From assembly GCA_033239525.1 (NCBI GenBank), contig BSYO01000002.1, positions 17,828,626 to 17,892,625 of the forward strand: a stretch of DNA of 64,000 nucleotides, given 5' to 3'. Below are positions 1 to 12,200 of this stretch, piece by piece. A model generated the notes under the pieces. That model had not been told where the DNA came from, did no database searches, and saw only the letters and a program-made list of their open reading frames with translations. This DNA is from Nepenthes gracilis. Its lineage: Eukaryota; Streptophyta; Magnoliopsida; Caryophyllales; Nepenthaceae. How positions within the stretch are numbered: position 1 is the stretch's first letter; each line of letters opens with the position of its first letter. Position numbers and translations under genes: made by a program.

Positions 1-774
1 CGAAAATTCAGTTTTTGTCTACTAAACACTCCATTCAACTGCTTTGACTAGAAGTTTATTTTGGTAACTCTTATACATCTTTTAAATGTAGAGAATAAGG
101 ACCAGAGGAGTTATAGTGAGTGAGAGTGGAATTTGAGAAAGTTTTCTTTGAGCATCCAAGAGAAAATTTGAGAGAACCATTCTTTTCTTGAAAACATTTC
201 TTATTTTAAGATAAATGTTTTGTTATCGTGAGATCTATTACATAATCTAAAACTAATCCTTAAATTGATTTGCCTATAATTTGCGGTGTTCCGGTGTGTG
301 GCTCGTTTGTAGATTAGAAGCACGATTTGGCTGGATAAGTCTGGCCAATCAGAGATCCACTTTGAGGAACCAGATGAAGTCTGGTAGCTACAGATCTGCA
401 AATCAAATGAGGGTTTTAGATAATCACATATCTAGGGTTAATTGGTTAGATGGTCTAGTACGTCTTTTAGTTGGCCTGTAAGTTGATTATTTTCATATAG
501 TGGATTTTCAACTAGCGACTTATAGCTCGGAGGGTTTGACTTGTGAACAAGTTGTCCAAAAGTTTTTCTTTTGTCACCAAAATATTGTCTTATCTCTATT
601 TCTGTATTTTATTTATGGTATATGCATAAGAATAGTGATGATTTAATTTTAACATTTAGATAAGTAATTATTTTACATGTATTGAAGTTGAAAAATATTC
701 ATTAGTATTTTTCGTGAATAAACACCTATTCACCCTCTCTAACTGTTTGTAGGTCTAAATTCCATTTTCTAACA
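1..774 (+). mobile_element. Ty1/copia LTR remnant (3' part)
   Basis: No gene is visible. The stretch has the layout of the right part of a copia-type LTR: a leader-like run with repeated GTGAGAGTGG/TTTGAGAAAG words, a segment around 285-400 (GGTGTTCCGGTGTGTGGCTC), and a tail near 715-770 reading AACACCTATTCACCCTCTCT followed by GTTTGTAGGTCTAA, typical of copia LTR 3' ends just before the primer-binding site. The left boundary lies outside the window and no PBS is recognisable after 774. The similarity is from memory of such LTRs, not from an alignment. Confidence 0.5.
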
Positions 775-1870
775 TGCCAAGATGATACACTAAAGATAGA
801 TTTCAATTATACTCTTATGCTTTCATGACTACCCTATGTGAGCGGAATCCCTAAGTTGAAAAAACTCATTTTTCTAAACAGCCCACCAACTCTTCTACAC
901 AGTTGCTTTGCATTGGCCTGCACAATGTTTTTCTCTCCCAAACAACATAATCAATTTTTTTCCTCTTCACAACATAGATTTTCAGTTTTTCTATCTGAAA
1001 CACGATGATTCAAAATCCCTTTTGGTTACAGTCAAAAGCCCTTCCCAAAATGCCAAAAGTTAATTAAAGCAGCAAGAAAAAGGAAACTTGCCACATAATA
1101 TAGGCATAGTTTTAGGAGGTTGTCTATGGTTGAGATAGGATTGAGATTTTTTTTCAAGTATGGTTTCAGATTATAAGCAGATTTGGTTTTAGTAGGATTC
1201 TCATGGCTTTATTTTTACAATGGTTCCTAATTTATGATTTGGGGGAAGGTGCTGAGTGCCTGTGCATTCCCTCCCAAAGTATGTGTTGGCGATAAATACT
1301 GCAATGGCCCTCTATTTCTCCTGTCTCCCTGTCTTTGCTTCCATGTTTCATGTTCTCCCTCTCTACCTCCTTCCCCTCTCCCTCTTATCCTCTGCCTTCT
1401 GCCCCTTCAATGACATTTTATCTCCATCCTAAATCTTCCTTCTCTCTCTTGTTCTCTTCAATTTTATATCCCTTCCTGCCATTATTTATTTTCAAACCTT
1501 TCAGCAGTTGGGATCGTAGAAACATGAAGATTTAATCAAAACCCTCCCCAAATAAATAATTTGAAGCAAAATAATTCAGATCCTAACTAAATCAACTTGT
1601 GAATCATATTCCTCCACTTTTAGTCTTCTATAGAAGAAATCACCAAACTTTTTTTAGAAAATATTGGTATATGAGTTAGATTTAGATAACTGTGGAAAAC
1701 ATTTATTTACTGATAATGGAAAATTCTGAAGAACACCAATTTTGATTTTTTTTTTTTTTTGAAATTTAGTTCAAAGTTGGAAAATTGGAAATATGCCAAC
1801 TTTAATGCATTTTTAGATTTTATGTTTTCCTGATAAATTTTCCATAAGATAAGGATTTCATTATATTGCT
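775..1870. other. Intergenic, no gene seen
   Basis: AT-rich sequence with short homopolymers and a pyrimidine-rich patch (1330-1500). The only open frame there (1335-1535) is a low-complexity Ser/Pro/Phe translation of the CT-rich patch. Nothing else is recognised. Confidence 0.5.
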
Positions 1871-1879
1871 AAAGGTGCT

Positions 1880-2730
1880 TCAAGGGCCAATTTTGAGTTC
1901 TTGTCGACTTGCTGGAGTTATGGATGAACATATGAGACATATTTAAGATAAAGTTTTTGGTGCATGTTATTTCAGACAATATTGTTTTGTCAGATGATAC
2001 TCAGAAGTGGAAGTAATGTTAACACTATGGACAGAGGCTCTAAACTCTTAAAAGCATATGATAATAGAAGCAAAACAAAATCATGATGTGAAATTTTAAT
2101 AATTCTAGTTGTGCTAATGAACAAGTCTGAAAAAAAAAAAAAAAAACAATACAATTTGTTACATTGTATCTTAATTCAAGAAAATAGAGATATTGACAAT
2201 CATGTAACTTAGATTATTGCCGGATAGTTAAAATGAAGAAATACCAATGATAGGTTTTTGTGATTGGAAGGTACCTCTAAAACTAAAAATAAAATATTAT
2301 GAAACAACTATTAGTTTTGGTATGTTTTATGGATCATAATGCTAGACAACTAAATATATGTAAAAATAAGCAATGTGATGATGAAGATATTAAAATGGTG
2401 AACAAGGCCACTTTTTTTTAAAAAAAAGTAGATGAATATATCTGTAACAATTTATAAGTTGCTCATATAGTAAAAAATATGTGGCAATGACTATTAAGGT
2501 GGTTTGGATATTTAAAATGTAAACCATGAAGCGACAGCGAAAAAGGGTGATTTAGTTGAGGTTGGAGCAAGAAGAAAGTGAGTGGTAGGTCTTGAAAAAA
2601 TCTGAGTGATGCTATGAAATTGTTTTGAACAATCAGAGCAATTGCACTAAGCCTCACAGAATGTCAGAAGCGGACTCCTGTAGGTGGACCCACTTACTAG
2701 TACTAAAGTTTTGTTGTTGTTGTTTTACTT
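1880..2730 (+). mobile_element. RTE-type LINE remnant, 3' end of reverse transcriptase
   Basis: Scattered across frames are decayed pieces of the RTE-clade (non-LTR) reverse transcriptase in the correct order. First comes an active-site-like segment near 1970-2010 (SDNIVLSDDT where the family has FADDIVL). Next is QENRDIDNHVT with IIAG and LK near 2175-2240, then DWKVPLKLKIKYYETT near 2260-2310, and LRWFGYLKCKP near 2490-2525. The element ends in a TTG-repeat tail at about 2708-2728, the usual RTE 3' terminus. Many stops and frameshifts make it dead. Its end lies about 510 bp upstream of the PIGB start codon. Confidence 0.8.
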
Positions 2731-3242
2731 GTATCAGTTACATGGTTGTAAGATATTTAATTTTTTGCATTCTGAATTCTGATGCATTGCAGATTGTTTA
2801 TATGAGCATTTTTTTCTACATTTTCATTAAGATGCTGCTTTCCCTTGTACGGTGCATGCCTGTGCCGTGTACCCTGCACCTAATCCTCTGGTACTTTATG
2901 GCTTTAATGTGCCCTTTTGAGTTTGGCAGCTATATGATGTGCTTTCTGTAACCACCTTCTTTACTCGATTCTATCAAAATATTTTATCTGCTGGTTTTAC
3001 TGCAGCTTATTTTACTTTTCTTAAAGCCTGGAAACTAACTACGCAGGTTTGTTTCAATTGGGCAGATCATTCCGGTCAGGCATTGTCACGTGACAAAGAG
3101 AGAGAGTAGAAAAGGAGAGTGAGCACACAATATCTTGTTTGTGTGTTTGTTGGGGACGTTGGGGAGAGTTCTTTTCTTTTCTACTTCTGTAACAAGTAAC
3201 AACTGACCAGCTCTTCTGTTGATTGAACTTCTTGTGGAAAAT
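2731..3242 (+). promoter_or_regulatory. Probable PIGB promoter and 5' leader
   Basis: This short gap between the LINE tail and the PIGB ATG must hold the gene's proximal promoter and leader. It contains a palindromic G-box (see the separate entry), a GA-rich run (3096-3122) and a CT-rich run (3170-3190) of the kind common in plant leaders. I see no convincing TATA box, as often in housekeeping genes. The transcription start cannot be placed from sequence. Confidence 0.4.
3085..3094. promoter_or_regulatory. G-box palindrome GTCACGTGAC
   Basis: A perfect 10-bp palindrome with CACGTG core at 3087-3092, about 150 bp before the start codon. CACGTG is the classic binding site of plant bZIP and bHLH factors. 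Function here is inferred from motif and position only. Confidence 0.4.
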
Positions 3243-6200
3243 ATGAGACAGAGACAGAAGACTGCTACCTTACCTGATAAGAATAAAATGGAGTTCCCAA
3301 GCTCTAATGATAGAGATGAAAAGAGAATTTCTCTGTTTGATATGTCCTCGATGAGGATTTTTTTGCTTTGCTTGACTGTACGAATAATAAACTCCTTACT
3401 AGTACAGACATATTTTAATCCAGATGAACATTGGCAAGCCTTAGAGGTTGCACATCACATTGTTTTCGGGTAATGTTTCTAAGCAAAACTTTTTAACTAC
3501 TCCAGTAGCTTGCCTGCATTCTCACATTTTGTTCAAATGATAGATATGGGCATCTGACATGGGAATGGAAAACTGGTATTCGTGGTTACCTGCATCCTTT
3601 GCTGTTTGCTCTTCTATATAAAGTTCTGGCTTTGCTTCATCTTGATAGTCCTTGGCTCATGGTAATAATGTACACCTATAAATTCCTTGTTTATTTTGTA
3701 GCAAGTGGTTCCATACCGGGTTTACATCTACTTCCTTCCATCTTAGATGAAGGCACCGCGCATGTTCCAGTCCATATTTGCTGCCATTGGTGATTTGTAC
3801 TTGTACAAATTCTCTGATATACTTTTTGGAAATCAGGTTGCACGATGGACTGTATCCTTTGTCTTTTGTTGCATAGATTTTATTTCATTGAGTTGAGTTG
3901 GCCTTTGTGATCAATGGTAAAATTGTTCTATCATGACCTAAAGGTCACAGGATCAACTAAGGAGATGGCCTTTCTGCTGTGGAGGGGTAAGTCTTCATAA
4001 AAATGATCTTCCCTAGATCTCACAATGTGGGAAATTTGTCCATTGGGCTCCCCTTTTATTTTATCTCATTGAATTTTTACTTTTGTTGTATATTCACTGT
4101 TGTATACATGCTGTGTACTTGAATATATGGAAAAAAATTAACTTCAAATTCTTGATATGATGTGCTTAACTCAGCTGTAGCTCTTCTCTCAATTGGCAAA
4201 CTGGTTCCTGTTTTTCTCTTACACTCGAACATTATCAAATAGTTTGGAGACTGTTCTTACAGTAGTGAGCCTGTATTACTGGCCTTGTATGAGAGTTAAT
4301 TATGGCAGAGTTCCTTCAACATCAAGAAAGTTGGCTTTGATTATTGCTGCATTGGCATGTGCTATTCGACCAACAAGTGCCATTACATGGACGTATGTTG
4401 GCCTTCTTGAGCTTTATATGACAAGTGATAAGCTAAAGTTTGTCTTTCTTGAGGTGGCTCCTATTGGGTAACTGTTATGACATCTCTACACATTTTATAA
4501 AATTGGTTTCTTTTGTCTTTTATCTCAGTTCTCCAAATTTTTCATAATGTTGATAATTTACCATGATTATACGAGGAAGTGCCCTTCTTGTATCTCATAT
4601 TGCTAGTATTAAAGCTCTAGCATACTATGAGCCCATCCAGAGATTTACTAACAGTAAAAAAATATTCCTTTCACAAGTACTTTTTTGTTTATGATGCATG
4701 CCTCCCACGTAATACCAACTGCCAATTGAAAGGAAATCATAGAGACTAAGGCTATTAGATTATCAGAAAATTTATACATTGCTATCTCTTCATGATTCTG
4801 CTCCTAATGCAGGCTCTAGTTTATTGAATAGTGAGTTTGAAGTGGTAGATTTTTTAGAGGCTATTTCCCTAAGGAATGGTGAAAATCTTACCTTGCTAGC
4901 CCCGAGTGCATGGGTTTGAATCCTCAAAGTTGTTATCTTCTGAAAAATATCAGAGTAAGGAGTTAGGACACATAATTATTTGTTGTAGTTGCTTAATAAC
5001 TGCAATACACAAATTAAGTATTATTCCTTTTTATCCCTTGTCATAATTTATCATCAGGTTGATAATAAAGAAATAATGGTTACAATTCCCAGACAAAAAT
5101 GGGCATGGGACATAGGTAGATGATTGTGGATGTAATGACCAATTGAGAACATTCATTGTCATCAATTTCATCATTAAGGAATTGCCAAAGAACTGCACAG
5201 TTTTCACCAATCGTGGACACTTTCTGTCAATTTATTTGGGAGATACCTGAAAAAAGTCCAATTCCTTTCTCAACTCTATTTTTTTTCCCTGGGTGGTGGG
5301 TGGGGCCTGGGGGAGTGTGGGAGTAGAATGATTTGCTGAATATTATCCATGTCTGTCATGGACTATTAACAAATAGTGCTCCTGGTTAATTGCATGGTGG
5401 ATGACTTATGAAGACATTTGCTGAAAGTGATATTGTCTGCATTTTACAAATCATTAGTACATATATTGATCTCTCGAATTTGGAGCAAGTGTTCACATTT
5501 TCAATGTTTCAAGATTCAATGTGTCCTCGTTCAATCCTGCTTGGTTGAAGGTAGAAGGTTCATCCTTTTCAGAAAAGCTGATGAGTTCAAGTGCTTACTG
5601 GATTATCTAAACCCAGATGTATACTGCCAACCACATTTTGTATTACGATTTCCAATGGCAGCTCTTTATGAAAAGCTAAACTTTTCTCTGCACTGCATAT
5701 TTGGTTGCATGTACAGTAATGTAGTGTACCATGAATTCGGTAATTATGCACTTGGTTGTACAACTAAACCACTTTTGTTAGTTTAGAGGCCTCAAACTAT
5801 TAGAAGGTGAGTATTGGCATAGCGGTAGGTTTCTCCATTGTGGACTTAAAGGTTATCAGTTCAAAATTTTGGAAACAACATTTCCACAATGTAAAGGTAA
5901 GACTCTGAATATCCGGCCCTTGTTTAGGCTTATAATGTGGGAGCCTCTACTATGGGATGCCCTTTTAGGGGCATTAATGTGGATTAAAATGATCTGAGAA
6001 AGTTGATAGTCATTGGGATAGCAGTTGGAAGAAACTCAAAAGATTGACCTTTATTGCTTATTTAAAAACCATGTGATACTAGAACTCATACCCAATTGAC
6101 AGTGGCACAAAAGCATGTGGATTTTGGAGGGTTGGGATTATGATTATATTCGAAGCTGAAGATAATGCACATGCCTCACTGTGACAATTGGTTACAAAAT

Positions 6201-9200
6201 ATTGTCCAAAGTGGGCCTAGCTCACCCAAGAAGCAAGAGGGTATGGAGGATTTGAATTGAATGCTTTGCTGGTATTTTTTTTTAACATGGATTTAATTAC
6301 CAAGATCAATCTAGAGCATGGTTTGAACCGTAAACCTAGTGTATATTAGGCAAGAAGGGAGAAATTACAGTTTAACATACCCCATTCCATCGGGAATGCT
6401 AGGATTTGTGCTGGAAGTTATATGAAGCTGGGAAGAGGCCTTCTTCCCTCTAGGCAAAGACAATTGGGTATAGGCAAAGAGGTGTAGAGGCTAGTGTGTT
6501 GCTTCTTATACTTTGCTAATTGGCATGTCTAGCAAGTATTAACTATTTTAGCCGCATCTTTATTTAAACTAGGTTAATAAAACTGTCACTCAACCACCTC
6601 TATTGTCTTATCACATCCAAATTAGCCAAATAAGTCACTTGTATGAACCTCCCAAACTTTGAAATCTCGAATAAATATTCTAGAGATGCAAAGCTTATTG
6701 GCTTGAAACAAATATCCATCATGAATGCAAAAACCATCCATGATGTTTGGCTGACCGTTTGGTAAAGTTAGAAAGATCTTGCTAAAATTAGGATAAGACT
6801 CGTGTTCTTCATTGAGTCTTTCAAATCTAGCAACCTTTACTTGAATGGAAGATAACAAAGACACTTAATGGATTAAGGCATCTGCCTCTTGGTTCGTGAT
6901 CCCTTTCTTATGTTTTAAGATGAAAAAATATGTTTGTAAATATTCAACCCAATGACTATGCCGATGGTTCAATTTCTTTTGGAAACTAAGAAAATGGAGT
7001 TCCTCATGATCCGAATAAAGGACAAACTCCTGAAATAACGAGTAATGGTACCAGTAGCATAAAGGTTGCATAACTGCATACAACTCTTTATTATAAGTGG
7101 AGTATTGTTGCCTAATATTGTTCAACTTTTCATTAAAGTAGGCAATAAGATGCCACTCTTGGCTAAAAATTGCATGTATTTTTACACCTGATGTATCACA
7201 TTTTACCTAAAAGACATTAAAAAAAGTTAGGGAACTGCATGATAAGGGTTATTGTCGTCCTTTTTTTTATGCTCTTAAAGGATTTAGCAGTATTACGAGA
7301 CCTATGGAATTCACCTTTCTTTATACACTCAATGAAAGAAGTCATGATTGTGTTAGAATCCTTAATGACCTCATAATAAAAAAATAGTTAAATCGTGAAA
7401 ATTCTGAACATTGTGGATGGATTTGGGCTCTAGCCCATCTACAATCTCCTATATCTTCGCAAGGCCAACAGGGGTTTCATTAGATTAAACTATGAAGCTT
7501 AGGGAAGCAACCCTATCTAATCACGCAAAATAATTTGAACCAATTGCATGCGGATCAAAGGACGACGTGTGTTGATGGACTGCAGGCTTAAGTAAGCTTG
7601 CGTCAACTTAGTTTCTATGTGATACTTCAATACTAAAAGATTGAACAAGACAAACTTTCGGAGTGTGTGACTTGGGCTTTTGTGTGTGTCTTAAGGAAAA
7701 CTAACTTGGGCATGTATGATGGGCCTAATAATCGAACTTGCATATATGACAAGTAATCTAGTAGCTTCCTATTTTCTAATAATCTTAAAGCTTCTCTCTC
7801 TCTCTCACTCTCTCTCTGCGTGTGAGTGTATGTCACTCTCTCTATTCCCACATTTATAGTATCTTGATGTTTTCTTTTTGGAACGGTTAGACTCTTGATC
7901 AATAGGAATTATTAATTATGAAAATATTTGTACAGATGATATCCTTTGAAGCAAAATATTTATATGAAGGAACTTCATGAAGATCCTAGATTAGTGTATG
8001 ATTTTATTTATTAGAATTCATTGTGAATGTATTAGATATATTTTGGTATAATTGTATGCCAAAAATTAATTAAAATATGGTGCAAAAATGTGTGGACTGA
8101 AAGAACTTAGAAAAAAACCCTAGGAAAACCCTAATTGGCCCTCTTAAACCCTAATACGGCACACCCCTCTCTCCACTCCTAGTTCAGCCACCTCTCCCCC
8201 TTATTTTCTGAATATTTGCCTACTTAAATATATAGAAAGAATCATGGGAAACCAAATTAATCCCTAATTGAGAGTCACCTCATTTTATGAAAAGAAACCC
8301 TAATTGCTCCTTTCTCTCATTCTTAAACTTGCCTCCTCCTTTCTCTCTTGTTTTAACCTCTTCCCTTTGAGTTTCTGCCATTTTGGATAAGAAAAATTGG
8401 CAGGCTTGAATGCTTCTTCAGCCGTGAGAGTTAGAAGAGGGGGTGAGAAAAGCCCTTGTGTCTTGAGCAAAAACTTAAAGAGCTTCTTGTTCCTTCTTCT
8501 CCTGGGAGCCGTTTCACCATTGAAGGGGGAGGTCATCTATGCTTGCAAGGGGAAGGGGAGGCCATGCTTGGTGAAATTTTAGAGGCCATTGGTGTTTGTG
8601 TTCATTGTTTAAGAAACTACCACCGAAGCAAGTGAAATTTCCACTGTTCCTAGGCACTCGTTGTTTTTCTTCTAAAGGGATATGTTTTTACCAATTGATG
8701 TTGTCTCTAATATATTAAAGGGGATGTCTTGCATTCATTTTAGAACATCCATTTTGGCCCCTAGGGGAAAAGTTAGTAATATTCTTAATAATGATGTTTT
8801 TTGTCTCACCTCTCATTTCATGTCCAAGTTTTGGTGGTTGTGCATTTTAATTTGATTTTTGGGAGTTTCCTTACATGTTGTTAACCATGCATGATTTGGT
8901 TCCGTGAGAACCAAATGTACCCTAACCAAGTTATATATATATATAAAGTCATTTGCAAAAATGATAAAATGGATAATAAGCTCCCTTTGCAGTGGCTTGG
9001 TAGAGGCTTTTAGGGGCCAAGATGAAAACTTTGCTTGCAAATCTCTTCATAAACTATAAATCCACGAGCTTTATAATGTATAGATTAATCAATTCAGAGG
9101 AAACAAGAAAGAGGGACAAATCATCCCTTGGCCATGGCTTGTAAGACCCTTTTAAAGGGTCTAGGGCCAATTTTACATGCTTTTATTCTAACATATTGTA

Positions 9201-12200
9201 CAATCCCATGTTTACTAGTGTTTAAAGTGTAAAATTTGGGTAGCTCACTAAAGGGGTGAAATTTCCTTGTTTGACTATGACATGAGCATGAATTTCGGTA
9301 AGTCAATATGTTAGTTGCATGTCTATAATGTAGTATAATAAGGATTTATATGTATTCTAATAAATTGGATTGCGATCTTGGTAGATGCTATAAAATGGAC
9401 TAAATTCCCTAGTGGTTGAGACCTAGGGTCATGTAGGGGTAAAATGGTAGATTGACCATGTATTTAAATGGATAATTTTGTACTATGGTTGTCTAGATTG
9501 TCGTGTGCCTCTAGAATAGAAAGATAAGACCAATTGTGTATTTAATATGTCTATTTGGTTGGATCTTTGATGGATAAGTGAATAGACCAAGTGGAGTAGG
9601 AGCTAAGTATAGCCTCTCTATAAACTTGTATATAGTTTGTATGATGGTGTTAGGTAGACTTTGTATTTACCTATTAATTCATGTCCTAAGTGTATGGGGG
9701 GTTGGTTTTGTCTTTTAGTGAACCTAGGTGGTTTTGGCCGTGGACCTTGGTGACTTAGTGGGGTGGTTACCTTATTAACTTATGTTATAAGTTTATCGAG
9801 TGGGAAATCCAAGGGATTAGATGTGTAGGAATCTTCTTCTCTTAGTGGCTGAATGTTAGGTCAAGGATACGAGGGTGGAATGTTGTACTTAGTATAAATG
9901 TATCATCGAGGTGTTTAAGGATGATCGAGGTTAGATAACCTTAAGTCGGATTCAATAGAGTAGAAATTGCTCTTGTAAGAAAGTAAGGAGGTACTTTTGG
10001 ATGGATACCCATGGTTAGCTTTTCTTTCGTTTCAATGGATATACATGGCCCTTGCTATTCTACTAACTGTTACTTTATAATAGGTAGAGAAAATTTTGTG
10101 AAAACACCACGATATTAAGGAGTATGAAATCTGTAAAACCGTTGTGTAGTCTACAGCTGTTTGGCATCTAGTCCATGTTCTAGTAGATCGAGGCCGATGA
10201 CTTTAGAGAAATGTTTATAGTCCTATAAACCACAAACGTTGAAATATTGATGTGTATTGCAACGAGGAATACTGGGTTTGACATGATAGGATGAGTTCCT
10301 ATGCTATCATTGGAAAAATTATTTGGATAAGTTCCTATGCCATGAGTTGGCCAATTTAGTTGAATGAGTTCCTATGCTATTAGTTGGCAAGTTTATTGGT
10401 ATAGGTTCTTATCCTATGCATTGGCAAAATCAATTGGATGAATTCCTAGACTATGCATTGGCAAAGTCAGTTGGATAAGTTCCTATGTCATGTGTTAGCA
10501 AAGTCATTTGTATGAGCTCCTATGCCATGTGTTGGCAAAGCCTTGGAGACCTTTGTGATCAAATGTTAAATATGTGAATATCGGTTACCTCGTGATATTT
10601 ATTTAATCGTTAAGGTGCAAATACATAGTTTCAATTCACAATGACAAAATAAAATCTAAAGAGATTCATGAGGCATCTCTTGTGGTAGTGACCTCCATTC
10701 TGATAGGTTTGATGGAAGCTAACTTATGTTAATATTCTTGATTTAGTAGAATCCAAGTTGTATTCATGGCCTTACGGGTTCAATGGTAATCCTTGATAGT
10801 TGATACTTGTATTATGATTGAGCCGTAATTAAAATATAGTGTGAAGTCCTAGATAGTGATAGTTGATTATTAGGGCATTGGTATTGCTTAGTTTTTAGTT
10901 GATTTATTATCCAAGATGGTTATTGTTATTACGTTGTTGATTATATTATTTATTGGGCTTTTTGTTTACCCTTGTATTTTCTTGATTCCGGATTAGTATA
11001 GGACAATAAAACTAGCCAAAGTTCAAGCAATTTCTAAGAAGCATGTAGGTAGAGAATTTCGGATTCCAACTATTATGTCATGTTGAGAGTGGTGAGGCTT
11101 AATTTTTGAGATGGTAGTATATTATTTATTTTGGGGTTGTGACCCTTAGTTTCTAATGTATTCGGACATTTGTAATATTATTATTGCAATTATATTTTAT
11201 TTATGATGGCTAATTATTATCGAGGTTTTTGAGAAGTTGGTCTAGGTTGGGTTGGGTGACTTGGGTTTGGGTTGTCACAACAGTAGTATCGTCGACAAAG
11301 ATGGTTTGACAACGAAGGCCTGAATCTCCTATTTCAAGCCTCTCTCCTTTTTTTAATTCTCTTGTTCTTTGCTTGGTTGATAGAAGAATTAAATATGAGA
11401 AAAGAAAGGGCTTTGGATAGAGCCATCAGGACTGTGAAAAAAAAAATGAGAGAGAGAAGAAGATGTGATGGCTAGGGTTTTGGGTGTGAATGATTAAGGT
11501 GAGATTTCAAGGTTTTGATTTTATTTTCCCCCTTTTTGGCTGGGTTTATACAGCAGTGGTTGTCGGTGGTTATGGTGATGGACAAATTCGACGATGGGAA
11601 GGAAATAAGGTAAAGCAAGCATGAACTTTTTTTGACCTTTAGCCTCTAGATTCAAGATCTCACTTTTTTTCCAGCCAATTTGAAGGTTTTTTTCCTTTTC
11701 ACCTTAAACAATGTTATTATTATTATTTCTTTCCAAGATGGACATTTGGAGAAAAAGCTACTTTCTGTCAGCTAGGATTTCCTTCATTGTTCTTTTTGTT
11801 GGTTTTGTTGCAGCGATAAAAGTGAATGGGTGAACGGTCGTGGAGATGGTGGATTAGGTTTAGGCGGTGATGATGATGGTTTTGCTTCACAGGTAATGGC
11901 TTGGCTAGGTGACATTGGAGGAAAAAAAATGGAAACTTTGTCTCTAATATTAAATTTGATGCAGGGAAGGGGAAGGGGAAGAAAGGAAAAAGAAAAAGGA
12001 AAAATTGAAGAAACAGAGAAGAGAACAGAAAAATGAGGAAAGCATAGATTATTAGAGAGAATAAAAGACAATCACAATTTTTCAATATCAATTCAATTCA
12101 TCAATCACTACCAAATAATAAATTTAGGGTTCTTATATAGATATATCATACTTCTAAATTAATTAGAAAATAAATATAATTTTTTAATAAATAACGATTT

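Noticed and set aside
201..481. 66-codon frames on both strands near the left end
   Set aside because: They fall in a copia LTR remnant and have no domain similarity.
11768..12091. Frames on both strands near 12 kb, including a Gly/Asp-rich + strand peptide
   Set aside because: A purine-rich tract opens frames on both strands; there is no splice context linking it to PIGB, and exons 4 and 5 join cleanly without it.
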